A stretch of DNA of 56,975 nt from Salegentibacter salarius (GTDB lineage: Bacteria > Bacteroidota > Bacteroidia > Flavobacteriales > Flavobacteriaceae). A program made the translations under genes and the position numbers. Under the pieces are notes generated by a model that ran no database searches, was not told the DNA's origin, and saw nothing but the letters and a program-made list of their open reading frames with translations. The stretch is from NCBI RefSeq assembly GCF_900168265.1, contig NZ_FVZF01000027.1, positions 1 through 56,975 of the forward strand, in the 5' to 3' direction. Numbering within the stretch: the first letter of the stretch is position 1; every line of letters starts with the position of its first letter. This document shows, piece after piece, positions 8,471 to 18,100 of this stretch.

Positions 8471-9571
8471 TCACTCTGTTTTTAACGCCTCATTAACTGT
8501 AATCTTGCTGCCATCCTTAAATGCGACGATATAACTTGATGGATATCCAGTTTGCTTAGCTTCACTGTGCAACTTAGTAATTTTAGCATAATCTGAAGTA
8601 GCTCCATAATAATATTTGTACAAACCATCTTCTCTTGATCGCTCTACATTTTGTAATCCTTTGAAATTGTATGATTTGGTTTCCAGTCGTTTGGAACCCG
8701 CCGCTAGTTGAATTTTAAAAGTAATATCCTTATAAACCTGGCTTTGAATATCAGCACTGCTTGCTGAAACTTGACCAATATCTTCCAGGCTGGAAAGATT
8801 AATGCTATTTGCGTATTTATCTATAGCTTCTACAACAGCTGCAGCCATTTTGTTTTGTCCGCTGGTACTATTTAAATAAGGCCCTTCATGATCATTGGTT
8901 AAAAATCCTGTTTCTATAAGCACACTTGGCATTACTGCCATTTTTAATACAACAAATCCGGCTTGTTTTACGCCACGGTTTTTTCTTTTTAGATCGTTGG
9001 TGAAGTTTTTCTGCACAAAATCTGCCAGAAGTATACTTTGGTTCAAATATTCTTCCTGCATTAAAGCCATTCCTATATAAGATTCTGGAGAATTCGGGTT
9101 GAACCCGTCGTAGGTTACCTCGTAATCTTCCTCTAAAAATATTACCGAGTTCTCCTTTTTGGCTACTTCAAAGTTTTCCTGGGTCTTATGCAATCCCAAA
9201 ACAAAAGTCTCTGTACCATAAGCCTGGGAATTGTGAGAATTACAATGTACCGATACAAAAAGATCTGCATTGGCTTCATTAGCAATTTTAGCTCTTTGGT
9301 CTAAAGGAATAAAAACATCAGAATCTCGAGTGTAAATCACCTCTATCCCTCCTTTTCTCTCCAGGGCTTTCCCAATTTTTAAAATAATGCTAAGCGCGAT
9401 TTCTTTTTCTTTAAAACCATTACCCATATTACCGGGATCTTTTCCGCCGTGACCGGCATCAAGCACAACTACAAAACGATCTCGGGGCTTATCGTTAAAT
9501 GCCAGCAAACTTTGAAAGCTTGCAAGAAAAATGAAGAAAAATACGAAAAGTTTAAGTAGGTTCGTTCTCAT
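8471..9571 (-). CDS. N-acetylmuramoyl-L-alanine amidase (Amidase_3)
   Basis: A 366-aa exported zinc amidase that cuts the bond between MurNAc and the stem peptide. A signal peptide covers about residues 1-25. The Amidase_3 domain runs from about 32 to 255 with DAGHGGKDPG (His41, zinc ligand), the following FKEKEIAL (Glu), FVSVHCNSH and VLIETGFLTN (catalytic Glu). A C-terminal region of about 100 aa resembles a SPOR-like sugar-binding module, but this is weaker. It is divergent from lptD across a 136-base gap. The combination amidase-mlaD-Fe-S subunits appears as one minus-strand group. Confidence 0.92.
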   Translation of the reverse strand: MRTNLLKLFVFFFIFLASFQSLLAFNDKPRDRFVVVLDAGHGGKDPGNMGNGFKEKEIALSIILKIGKALERKGGIEVIYTRDSDVFIPLDQRAKIANEANADLFVSVHCNSHNSQAYGTETFVLGLHKTQENFEVAKKENSVIFLEEDYEVTYDGFNPNSPESYIGMALMQEEYLNQSILLADFVQKNFTNDLKRKNRGVKQAGFVVLKMAVMPSVLIETGFLTNDHEGPYLNSTSGQNKMAAAVVEAIDKYANSINLSSLEDIGQVSASSADIQSQVYKDITFKIQLAAGSKRLETKSYNFKGLQNVERSREDGLYKYYYGATSDYAKITKLHSEAKQTGYPSSYIVAFKDGSKITVNEALKTE

Positions 9572-9652
9572 AAAAAGGTAACGCTAAGTTTATGCTGATT
9601 ATTTTAATTACTTTTTTCAGTGAATCTCAAATCTAAGCTGAAAAAATATATG

Positions 9653-9660
9653 TAATTTTG
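9653..9660 (+). promoter_or_regulatory. -7-like element before lptD
   Basis: TAATTTTG matches TAnnTTTG and lies 55 bases before the TTG start; no TTTG is seen at the -33 position. Confidence 0.35.
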
Positions 9661-9707
9661 AAATTGCAAAAAGCAAGCCATTCTTTACAAAAATAGCACT
9701 TAGAGCA

Positions 9708-12437
9708 TTGCAAACAAACATACCCAATATACTTTTTTGCTGTATTTTTATACTGCTTCCTTTCGTTTGTCTAAACGCTCAGGAAATAGGAAATAATAAG
9801 GAGATAAATATAGATGCCAAAGAAAGGGATTCCCTTGTTACCGTTGGTGATTCCTTACCTCTCGCCCAAACCATAAAGGCAACCGATAGTATTTTAGGAG
9901 ACTCTTTGCAGGTTCCGCAAAAAGGAAATCAGCTTATTACCGATGCGGTGAAGTATCAGGCTAAAGATTATATGCGCATCAGCCAAAAGGAAAATCGCAT
10001 GTTTCTCTATAATGAAGCCCAAATTATCTACGGTGATATGCAGATTAATGCCGGCTTGATCATTATAGACAATAATAAAAATGAAGTTTATGCCTACGGA
10101 ATTCCCGATTCTACCGGCGCATATTCACAAAAACCGGTTTTTGTCCAGGCAAATCAAACCGTAGAACCAGATTCTATTCGCTTTAATTTTGATACTGAAA
10201 GAGCGCTGGTTTATAACTCCAGAACACAACAGGCCAATTTTAATGTTAAAGGCGAAGTTACCAAGCGGGAAAATGATTCGGTATATTTTATGCAAAATGT
10301 GCGGTTTACTACCGATGATGATTTAGAAAATCCAGATTATTACTTCTACGCCAGACGAATAAAATTTGTTCCAGACAAGAAAATTGTAGCCGGCCTTGTA
10401 AATATGTATATAGCCGATGTTCCTACGCCTTTAGGACTGCCTTTTGGTTATTTTCCGTTAACAGAAGAGGAAACTTCAGGTTTTATAATTCCCAGTTTTG
10501 GGGATAGCCAGCAGGGATATTTTCTGCAAAATGGTGGGTATTATTTTGCTATTAGCGATTATGTAGATCTACTTACCCTGGGAGATTATTATACCAATGG
10601 TAGTTATGCCGTGAGATTAGAAAGTAATTATGCAAAGCGTTATCGCTACCGCGGAAATGTTAGAGTTCGTTATGAAAATCAATATCAAAGTGAACGTGGT
10701 TTTCCTGACTATGCAGAAAGAACAGAATATAATATACAGTGGTCCCATAATCAGGATGCCAAGGCAAATCCCAATTCCAGGTTTAATGCTTCTGTAAACT
10801 TAGGTAGTAGCACTTACTATCAAAATTCTGTAAATCAAATGAATACCGGTAACTTCTTAACCAATTCTTTAAGTTCTTCGGTATCTTATAGTAAGACCTT
10901 TCCCGGAGATCCGCAGGTAAATTTAAGTATCGCTGCAAGGCATAACCAGAATACAAGAACCCAAACTATAAATATGAGTTTGCCAACTTTACAGGCAAGT
11001 ATGACGCGTATTTATCCTTTTGCTCCAAAAACCGGTTCAAAAAAGGGATTAATAGAAAATATCAATTTTCAGTATAATGTAAGGGCCGAAAATCAAATAA
11101 ACACTACAGATTCTTTATTCTTTAAACCAGAAATGTTTGAGGACGCTAATTATGGTGCTCAACATTCCATTCCGGTCGCGACAAACTTTAAATTATTTAA
11201 TTATTTAAGTGTTAGTGCAAACGCTAATTATGAAGAGAATTGGGTTTTCAGAACATTCGAGCAATCTTATGATGAATTTAATGATGAAGTTGTAATAGAT
11301 ACTGTTAGTGGGTTTGACTCTTACCGCACTTATAATTTTGGGACTAGTATAGGTACTACGCTGTATGGCTTAAAGAACTTCGGGAAAGATAAGAAGATAC
11401 AGGCAATTAGACACGTGATGCGCCCTTCCATAAGTTATAATGTAAACCCTGCATTTGATCAGTATTACGACACTTACGAGAGAATTAATCCGGCAAATCC
11501 TATTGAAACCAATATGGTAGATTATTCCAGGTTTAACGGGACATTATATGGTGCGCCGGGCAACAGGTTTTCAAGTTCACTTGGTTTGAGTATTAGTAAT
11601 ACCCTTGAGGCCAAAGTGCGATCTAAAGATAGTACCGCCACAGAACCCGAAAAGATCACCTTACTAAACAACTTTAGTATGAGTACCGCTTATAATCTTG
11701 CCGGTGAGGCCGGTGAACCCAAGCTTTCTCCTATTGCTTTAAGAGGTAGTATACCAATTATTAGAGATAAAGTAGATATAAATGTTGCGGGTAATATGGA
11801 TATCTATGCTCTGGATAATAATAACCGAAGAACTAACGAACTTAATATCAATAACGGCGGGAGTTTGTTTAGGTTTACCAACGCGAACGTAAGTTTTGGC
11901 TATTCATTTTCCAGTAAGGATTTTGAAGATGAAGGCGAAGATGAAAACGAAGATGATATAGATAATGATACCTATCGTGGTGGCGGAAGACGTGATGACC
12001 TTTTTGGAAAAGGATCTGACCTGGAAGGAAAATTTTATGACGAAGAAGAAGATCCATTCGCAGATGAAGATCGCCAGGAAAGAAATGATAACTGGTATAA
12101 TTATAAAATTCCGTGGGATTTAAGAATGTCCTATACCATGACTTATAATAACACGGCCCGTCAAAATGAGATCACCTCTCATTCTATTATGTTTTCGGGA
12201 GATGTAGAGCTTTCTCCTAAGTGGATGGTTGGCGCTTCATCTGGTTATGATCTAAAAGATTTAGGATTTACCTATACTCAATTAAGATTTCAGCGAGATT
12301 TGAATACCTGGAGATTAAGTTTTAACTGGGTGCCATTTAGCGAGCGTAGATCCTGGTATTTCTTTATAGGAATTAAATCGTCTATTTTAAGTGATATCAA
12401 ATACGACAAGCGTAATGAACCAGACCGAAGATTATAA
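9708..12437 (+). CDS. lptD: LPS-assembly protein LptD, Bacteroidetes type
   Basis: A 909-aa outer-membrane protein that inserts LPS into the outer leaflet. A signal peptide (about residues 1-24, ending CLNAQ) is followed by an OstA/LptA-like jellyroll (about 85-210), then a long beta-barrel with alternating aromatic strands to the C-terminus. A very acidic, low-complexity loop lies at about 737-795. No ATG is available: the frame is open upstream, and TTG at 9708 is used here. An in-frame ATA at 9693 would give a longer basic N-terminus (IALRALQTN) and could be the true start. ridA follows after 15 bases. Confidence 0.88.
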   Translation: MQTNIPNILFCCIFILLPFVCLNAQEIGNNKEINIDAKERDSLVTVGDSLPLAQTIKATDSILGDSLQVPQKGNQLITDAVKYQAKDYMRISQKENRMFLYNEAQIIYGDMQINAGLIIIDNNKNEVYAYGIPDSTGAYSQKPVFVQANQTVEPDSIRFNFDTERALVYNSRTQQANFNVKGEVTKRENDSVYFMQNVRFTTDDDLENPDYYFYARRIKFVPDKKIVAGLVNMYIADVPTPLGLPFGYFPLTEEETSGFIIPSFGDSQQGYFLQNGGYYFAISDYVDLLTLGDYYTNGSYAVRLESNYAKRYRYRGNVRVRYENQYQSERGFPDYAERTEYNIQWSHNQDAKANPNSRFNASVNLGSSTYYQNSVNQMNTGNFLTNSLSSSVSYSKTFPGDPQVNLSIAARHNQNTRTQTINMSLPTLQASMTRIYPFAPKTGSKKGLIENINFQYNVRAENQINTTDSLFFKPEMFEDANYGAQHSIPVATNFKLFNYLSVSANANYEENWVFRTFEQSYDEFNDEVVIDTVSGFDSYRTYNFGTSIGTTLYGLKNFGKDKKIQAIRHVMRPSISYNVNPAFDQYYDTYERINPANPIETNMVDYSRFNGTLYGAPGNRFSSSLGLSISNTLEAKVRSKDSTATEPEKITLLNNFSMSTAYNLAGEAGEPKLSPIALRGSIPIIRDKVDINVAGNMDIYALDNNNRRTNELNINNGGSLFRFTNANVSFGYSFSSKDFEDEGEDENEDDIDNDTYRGGGRRDDLFGKGSDLEGKFYDEEEDPFADEDRQERNDNWYNYKIPWDLRMSYTMTYNNTARQNEITSHSIMFSGDVELSPKWMVGASSGYDLKDLGFTYTQLRFQRDLNTWRLSFNWVPFSERRSWYFFIGIKSSILSDIKYDKRNEPDRRL

Positions 12438-12452
12438 ATTTTAAATAGTAAG

Positions 12453-12839
12453 ATGATGAAAAAAATAATCAAAACCGACAAAGCTCCGGCTCCAATTGGA
12501 CCATACAACCAGGCTGTTTTAACCGGGAATATGCTTTATATTTCAGGACAAATTGCTCTTAATCCTGAAACTAACGAGTTGGAGACAGAAGAACTTCAGA
12601 AGGAAACCACAAGAGTGATGGAAAATCTAAAAGCCATTCTCAATGAAGCTGAAATGGATTTTGAAAACGTGATAAAAACATCCATTTTTATTAGTGATAT
12701 GAATAATTTCGCTAAAATAAATGAAGTTTACGGTTCTTATTTTAATGCTGAAACCGCACCTGCAAGAGAAACCGTAGAAGTGGCTAATTTGCCAAAATTT
12801 GTAAATGTAGAGATTAGCGCTATCGCTGTAAAAAGCTAA
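12453..12839 (+). CDS. ridA: RidA family enamine/imine deaminase
   Basis: A 128-aa RidA/YjgF/UK114 protein, which hydrolyses reactive enamine/imine intermediates formed by PLP enzymes. The typical motifs are present: IGPYNQAV near 15, ISGQIAL near 30 and APARETVEV with the substrate-binding Arg105. Length is normal for a trimeric RidA. Two consecutive ATG codons start it; either may be used. It is convergent with the next gene and the two stop codons share the four bases 12836-12839. Confidence 0.95.
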   Translation: MMKKIIKTDKAPAPIGPYNQAVLTGNMLYISGQIALNPETNELETEELQKETTRVMENLKAILNEAEMDFENVIKTSIFISDMNNFAKINEVYGSYFNAETAPARETVEVANLPKFVNVEISAIAVKS

Positions 12840-13714
12840 TAATTGCTAAACAGGTAGGCTTCTTTTTCAAAATAATTGGAATAATAACCTTCAAATGTTT
12901 GCTGGTCCTTACCCCAATGCTCCATTTTATAAAATCCGGCGAAAAAGAATACATTAAAATCATAATGAAAGATTTTATTCATTTTCCTGAATAAGCCAGA
13001 ACCTTCTTCAAATTGTTCCATAGGTTTGTTGATATAAGTATTCAAAACATTGAAATCGTTATATTGAAAAACATGAATTATCTCATGCGCTACGGTGTTA
13101 TAATAAAATTCCCCTTCAGTATTCAATAAAATTGAAGTGCCTATGGCAGCGCCCCGAAAATCTCTATCACTACCCCAATAGCTGTCGCCCGAGAAAATAA
13201 ATTGACCTGTTTTTAAACTTTCTTTCGGTTCAAATTTATTATAAAAAGCTGTATAGGCAGTTAAAAGCATTGCTACCGGTTGAATTCTATATTTTACCAG
13301 CAAACGATCTTTGGTGTGAAATTCTATTCGGTTAAAACCTATATTAAGGTTCCATTGTTCCCAGAAATTTCGGTTAGAAGCTGCATTCTCAATTATGGAA
13401 GTTCCTGCTGAATTCACAAATTTAGCCGGCCAGCCATAGGTGAGATTTTCTTGTTTAGCGATTCTTCCTGCAATCACTTTACTTTCAAAAACTAAGTAAC
13501 CTCCAAGAGCGCCCTGTGCCATACCTTTAAATAGCACTTTGCCAAGCCTTTCCTGTGGATCTTTATTGATAACGGCACCAATTCCACTAAAAACCGAACC
13601 AATTCCTATATTAAATAAAGCCGCCTCTGTATAATTATTCTGAGAACGCAAGGATTGCGCTGACATTATAAAAACAAAGAAAGCTAATAGAATAAAACTG
13701 GACTTTATTTTCAA
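12836..13714 (-). CDS. Exported protein of unknown function with an HExxH motif
   Basis: A 292-aa protein. A signal peptide covers about residues 1-25 (ending SLRSQ). A glycine/alanine-rich segment follows (about 30-75), and His210-Glu-Ile-Ile-His214 sits in the context NTVAHEIIHVFQ, the usual zinc-metalloprotease consensus. A third zinc ligand cannot be assigned with confidence. Homologues seem to be annotated as hypothetical in Flavobacteria. It follows mgsA by 16 bases and is probably in the same minus-strand unit as pfkA and mgsA. Peptidase activity is inferred only from HExxH. Confidence 0.85.
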   Translation of the reverse strand: MKIKSSFILLAFFVFIMSAQSLRSQNNYTEAALFNIGIGSVFSGIGAVINKDPQERLGKVLFKGMAQGALGGYLVFESKVIAGRIAKQENLTYGWPAKFVNSAGTSIIENAASNRNFWEQWNLNIGFNRIEFHTKDRLLVKYRIQPVAMLLTAYTAFYNKFEPKESLKTGQFIFSGDSYWGSDRDFRGAAIGTSILLNTEGEFYYNTVAHEIIHVFQYNDFNVLNTYINKPMEQFEEGSGLFRKMNKIFHYDFNVFFFAGFYKMEHWGKDQQTFEGYYSNYFEKEAYLFSNY

Positions 13715-13730
13715 GAAAGAAGCTTTGGTT

Positions 13731-14096
13731 TTAAAAAGCCTGCATCAGCAACCTGGCACTGGCCGGGTTTGTAGCAAGTGGAATATCGTGCACATCGCAT
13801 AAACGCATCAGCATAAAAATATCAGGTTCATGTGGATGTTTATCTAAAGGATCTCTAAAGAAAATTACCATATCTACTTTACCTTCAGCTATACGAGAAG
13901 CTATTTGTGCGTCCCCTCCCAATGGCCCCGAAAGTAATTTCTCAACTTCAAAACCGGCAGATTCTGTTTTTGCCCCTGTAGTTCCTGTGGCTATTAGTTT
14001 AATATTTTTGGCTTGAAGTGATTCTCTATGATTATTTAGAAATTGAACCATCTCGGCCTTCTTACCGTTATGTGCAATTATTGCGACTGTTTTCAT
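13731..14096 (-). CDS. mgsA: Methylglyoxal synthase
   Basis: A 121-aa enzyme turning dihydroxyacetone phosphate into methylglyoxal and phosphate, a bypass of lower glycolysis. The family signature SGPLGGDAQIA carries the catalytic Asp (Asp62), His9 and His89 (KHPHEPD) match the substrate-binding histidines, and IATGTTG binds phosphate. It starts 2 bases after pfkA ends, so the two form one unit: one enzyme commits sugar to triose phosphates, the other drains them when phosphate is short. Confidence 0.93.
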   Translation of the reverse strand: MKTVAIIAHNGKKAEMVQFLNNHRESLQAKNIKLIATGTTGAKTESAGFEVEKLLSGPLGGDAQIASRIAEGKVDMVIFFRDPLDKHPHEPDIFMLMRLCDVHDIPLATNPASARLLMQAF

Positions 14097-14098
14097 TT

Positions 14099-15085
14099 TT
14101 ATACAGATAAAATATCAGAAATGCGAAGCAGATCTTTATTAATAGTTGGTTTCGATTTTAAGGCTTTTTCCAGCTCGATAGCCTGTACTTCATTATTCAT
14201 CATTCCCACCATGATATCACGCTGGCCATCTAAAGCAAGTTCAACTGCTTTTACGCACAACCTACTGGCCAAAACACGATCAAAACAAGTAGGACTTCCA
14301 CCGCGCTGAATATGGCCTAATACGGTTACTTTTGCGTCATAATAGGGTAAATTTTCCTTAACGTAGGCTGCCAGTTCAAAAACATTTTTACCAATTTTAT
14401 CCCCTTCTGAAACAATAACAATACTGGATGTTTTCCCAGATCTACGGCTACGCTCTAAAGAGTTTAACAAACGATCCAGGCCAAGATCTTCTTCAGGAAT
14501 CAAAATTTCTTCTGCCCCGGCGCCTATCCCGCTATTTAAAGCAATAAAACCGGCATCGCGCCCCATCACTTCCACAAAGAACAACCTGTTATGTGAACTG
14601 GCGGTATCCCTAATTTTATCTACAGCATCAATCACCGTATTTAAAGCAGTATCATAACCTATAGTATAATGTGTTCCGAAGATATCGTTATCTATAGTTC
14701 CGGGAACTCCAATAACGGGAATGTCGTGTTCTGCACTAAATAATTGTCCGCCTCTAAAAGTACCATCACCACCAATAAGAATCATGGCGTCAACATTGGC
14801 CTCTTTTAAATGTGCGGCAGCTTTTTCCCGACCTTCTTTAGTTCGGAATTCTTTAGATCTAGCCGATTTCAGGACAGTTCCTCCTAAATTAATGATATTG
14901 CGTACACTTCGGGCATTAAGTTCAATATAATCGCCGTCTATCATTCCCTGGAAGCCCATCATAAAACCAACACATTCTACGCGATAATAAGCGCAGGCCC
15001 TAACCACAGCCCTAATTGCAGCATTCATTCCGGGAGAATCTCCGCCGGAGGTCATAACTCCAATTCGTTTTATTCTTTTTGTCAT
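14099..15085 (-). CDS. pfkA: ATP-dependent 6-phosphofructokinase
   Basis: A 328-aa PFK-A enzyme that phosphorylates fructose 6-phosphate in glycolysis. Motifs in order: MTSGGDSPGMNAAIR (ATP site, from residue 11), LIGGDGTFRGG (Mg-ATP; the Gly after GGD marks an ATP- rather than PPi-user), PGTIDNDI (catalytic Asp), VEVMGRDAGF and LGHIQRGG. Full length, ATG start. It heads the pfkA-mgsA-HExxH group. No clear promoter element was found in the 77 bases upstream. Confidence 0.95.
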   Translation of the reverse strand: MTKRIKRIGVMTSGGDSPGMNAAIRAVVRACAYYRVECVGFMMGFQGMIDGDYIELNARSVRNIINLGGTVLKSARSKEFRTKEGREKAAAHLKEANVDAMILIGGDGTFRGGQLFSAEHDIPVIGVPGTIDNDIFGTHYTIGYDTALNTVIDAVDKIRDTASSHNRLFFVEVMGRDAGFIALNSGIGAGAEEILIPEEDLGLDRLLNSLERSRRSGKTSSIVIVSEGDKIGKNVFELAAYVKENLPYYDAKVTVLGHIQRGGSPTCFDRVLASRLCVKAVELALDGQRDIMVGMMNNEVQAIELEKALKSKPTINKDLLRISDILSV

Positions 15086-15162
15086 ATTTTCAATTTCTTG
15101 TCTAAAATTACAAACTCAGGCGCTACCTTAAAAGAAAAAAGAAAAGTTTTAAAGGTTTTGGT

Positions 15163-18100
15163 TTAATTTGAGTTTTCGTCTGGAAACCTTATATAATCAG
15201 GGGCTACCGGCCGAGTTGCTGCTTTCTGTTTAGTTTCTTCGTTTAAAGCTTTAATTTCGGTGCTGGCAATTTTCCTGATCAGTTCTTTGAATGTATCAAA
15301 ATCTACCGAGTAAGATAATCCAATCCCTTGGGTAAAACCAATTTCTTCGCCTATAAACTGAATATTGTTTTCCCTGTTAAAAACCTTAGCTCTCAGGGTG
15401 CCGTCTTCATTTAGAAGAAAATCTATTTCCAGGTCACCCACGATAATCGATTCGGTTACACCGCCAATTGGAACCCCAACCTGCCCGTTAATAATAACTC
15501 TATCGCTAATTTGAGTTGAAAGGGTTAATCCAAACCTATCAACAGTTTGCTGATCTGGGGTACGATCTCCCTGAACGTAATTTACACCAACCTGAAATTT
15601 ACCATCCTCTCCGGCAAAAATATCGTTTACTATACTGGAGGCTCTTTCGGCAAGAGTTCCCGTAATAGCATTTTGTCTTAACCCAAATTCACTATAGAAA
15701 GCTCCCTGTGTCACAAGGAATAAAGCCTGAAGCTCCTTACTTGCGCGGTCGTCCATTCTATATTCCAATTCTGAACGCACTACAGAGCTCGCATTAGGAA
15801 ATGCAATATCAAAAGTAATATCCGGTTGCTCTATTTCGCCCTGAAGATTAATAATTACTTCCACAGGAATTTTTCTGTTTATGGAAGGATTCTCCAGTAA
15901 AACCGCCGGATTAGCGTTTAATGCATAGATCGCGCTTACATCTAATTGCGCATCAGTAGGATCTCCATTCCAGTTGATGCTACCTCCAGATTCCACTTTA
16001 AAAACTTTTTGAACAAGTCCGGCATATTTAAAATTATAAACACCTTCATAAACCACGAAGTCGCCCCACATATTAAATTTTCCACTGGTATTAATTTCCA
16101 GCAATAAGTTTCCTGAACCGCGACCTCTTAGAGTACTTCCACTAGTTTGGTCTACTACTACTTCAACTTCAGCATCATTAGTAATATCAAGATCAAAAAT
16201 AAGTTCAAGGCCAGTAACCTCAGGCAGTTCTATATTTTGACCGGCTTCCCGGGCGGCTTTTTCCTCCGGACTTAAGAAATGGATATATGAATTATCTCCA
16301 ACCGATTCGGTATCACTTAAAGGGATTTTGAAAACCGTACCGCGCTCTGTCGTGGCGGTAACATCTATCACCAATTGATCTGTAGGGCCCGCAATACTAG
16401 CATCTCCGCTTATAAAAGCAGTCCCATAATAAAGTGCGTCTTCATCGCCTTCTGTATCCAAAACTAAAAGCCGGTTAGTATCTATATTGAGATCCAGGTT
16501 CCATTCTTTGAAATTTTCATGGCCAATACTTCCGTTAAGGGTACCACTTGTTTGGTATTTAGTATCTACAATTTCAACATCATCAAAAATAAATTCTTGC
16601 TGATTTAAATTAACTACGGCAGCATCATTAAAAGCAAGATCAACATTAAGATAAGGGATTCTTAAGCCAGCATTTTTTAAACTGATATTTCCTGAAAAAT
16701 CCGGATTTTTGTAATTCCCGGCAACTTTAGCATTTCCCGATGCTGCTCCCCGAATATTGCTGATCACTTCTCCTCCCAGCGGACTAAATGCTGCCAGGTT
16801 TAAATCTTCTAGGTCTACACCCATATCAATGGTGGGTTCACTCCCACTCACATCTATATTCCCAATAGCATTTAAAGATTCGTGGCCGTTCTTTCGCAAA
16901 TTGGCATTTATTGCATAATTGGTTAACGTTTCATTTCCTTCAACATTTAGCACTAGGTTACCCAACAAATTATCATTGATATCCAATGAATCTATCCTTA
17001 AGTCGGTATTTGGATAATAGGCTCCATTTTCTTGCAGTAGATCAAGCTTACCATTTAGCGTTCCGGCAAGACGAAGACTATCTACGTGCGGTGTGATTTT
17101 ACCGATATCTACTTCCTCGAATTCCATTTTAAAGTCTTTATAAGTACTATCGCGCATTTCACCGCTAAGCCTAATTTCTTCGTTTTTATGGCTCATAACC
17201 AGGGAATCTATGGTGATATCCTTAAAATCAAGATCAAAAACTATCTTATTATTTTTATTTCCTTCTTCATTTAAATACCAGGTATTATTCTTAAAAGTAA
17301 GATCAGATCGCTGAATTCCCACCACGGATTTGTTGTCTTCGTTAATCGTGTGAAAGAGGTTGACATTGAAAAAATCATCATTGTTTCTTCCTCCCTGAAA
17401 TTCAGATCTTATAAAAAGCGTATCTCTTTGAGTTACATTAATAAAGCTGAATTCAGAAAAGTTATAAAAGTCTGTAGAAACACTATCGGCTTCAAAATAA
17501 GTATTATAGATCGGGTTGGTGTTATCTACGTTTAAGTTCACCGTTTCCATCATATTCCCGAAAAGATCTATCCTGGGAGATCTAAAATTCACTTTAAATT
17601 CAGATTCATCTGAAGCTATTTGGCCCCGAACATATGTATTTGGCGCCAGGTTAATTTCGGGATAAAAAACCTCCACAATTTTGTTATAAATATCAAAATC
17701 GAACTCCAGGTATTGATTTTTGGTAATGGTTCTAGGTTGGTAGTTGGTATAAATACTTCCCAAGGAATTTTCTATTAAAGGTCTTATTTCCGAAAGAATA
17801 AAATCTCCTTTGATCTCTCCGCTAATTACATCAGGAGAGTTTATACTTAGGGTTCTTACAGGACCTTCAAAACTGGAGGTAATACTGAAATCATCGAAAT
17901 AATAAAGATCATTCTGGTTTTGGTAAGAGGTATTCAGCAATAAAATTTCACCAAAAGCATCATCTATACTTGTGCCTTTCATATTCATAATCACATCTCC
18001 CTTAAAAATTGAAAGACTATCGCGAGACACGAAATTAAGAGCATTTAGATCGGCATACCCTACCGAAGCTTCAAAATCGTAGTTATTAATATCTTCAGAA

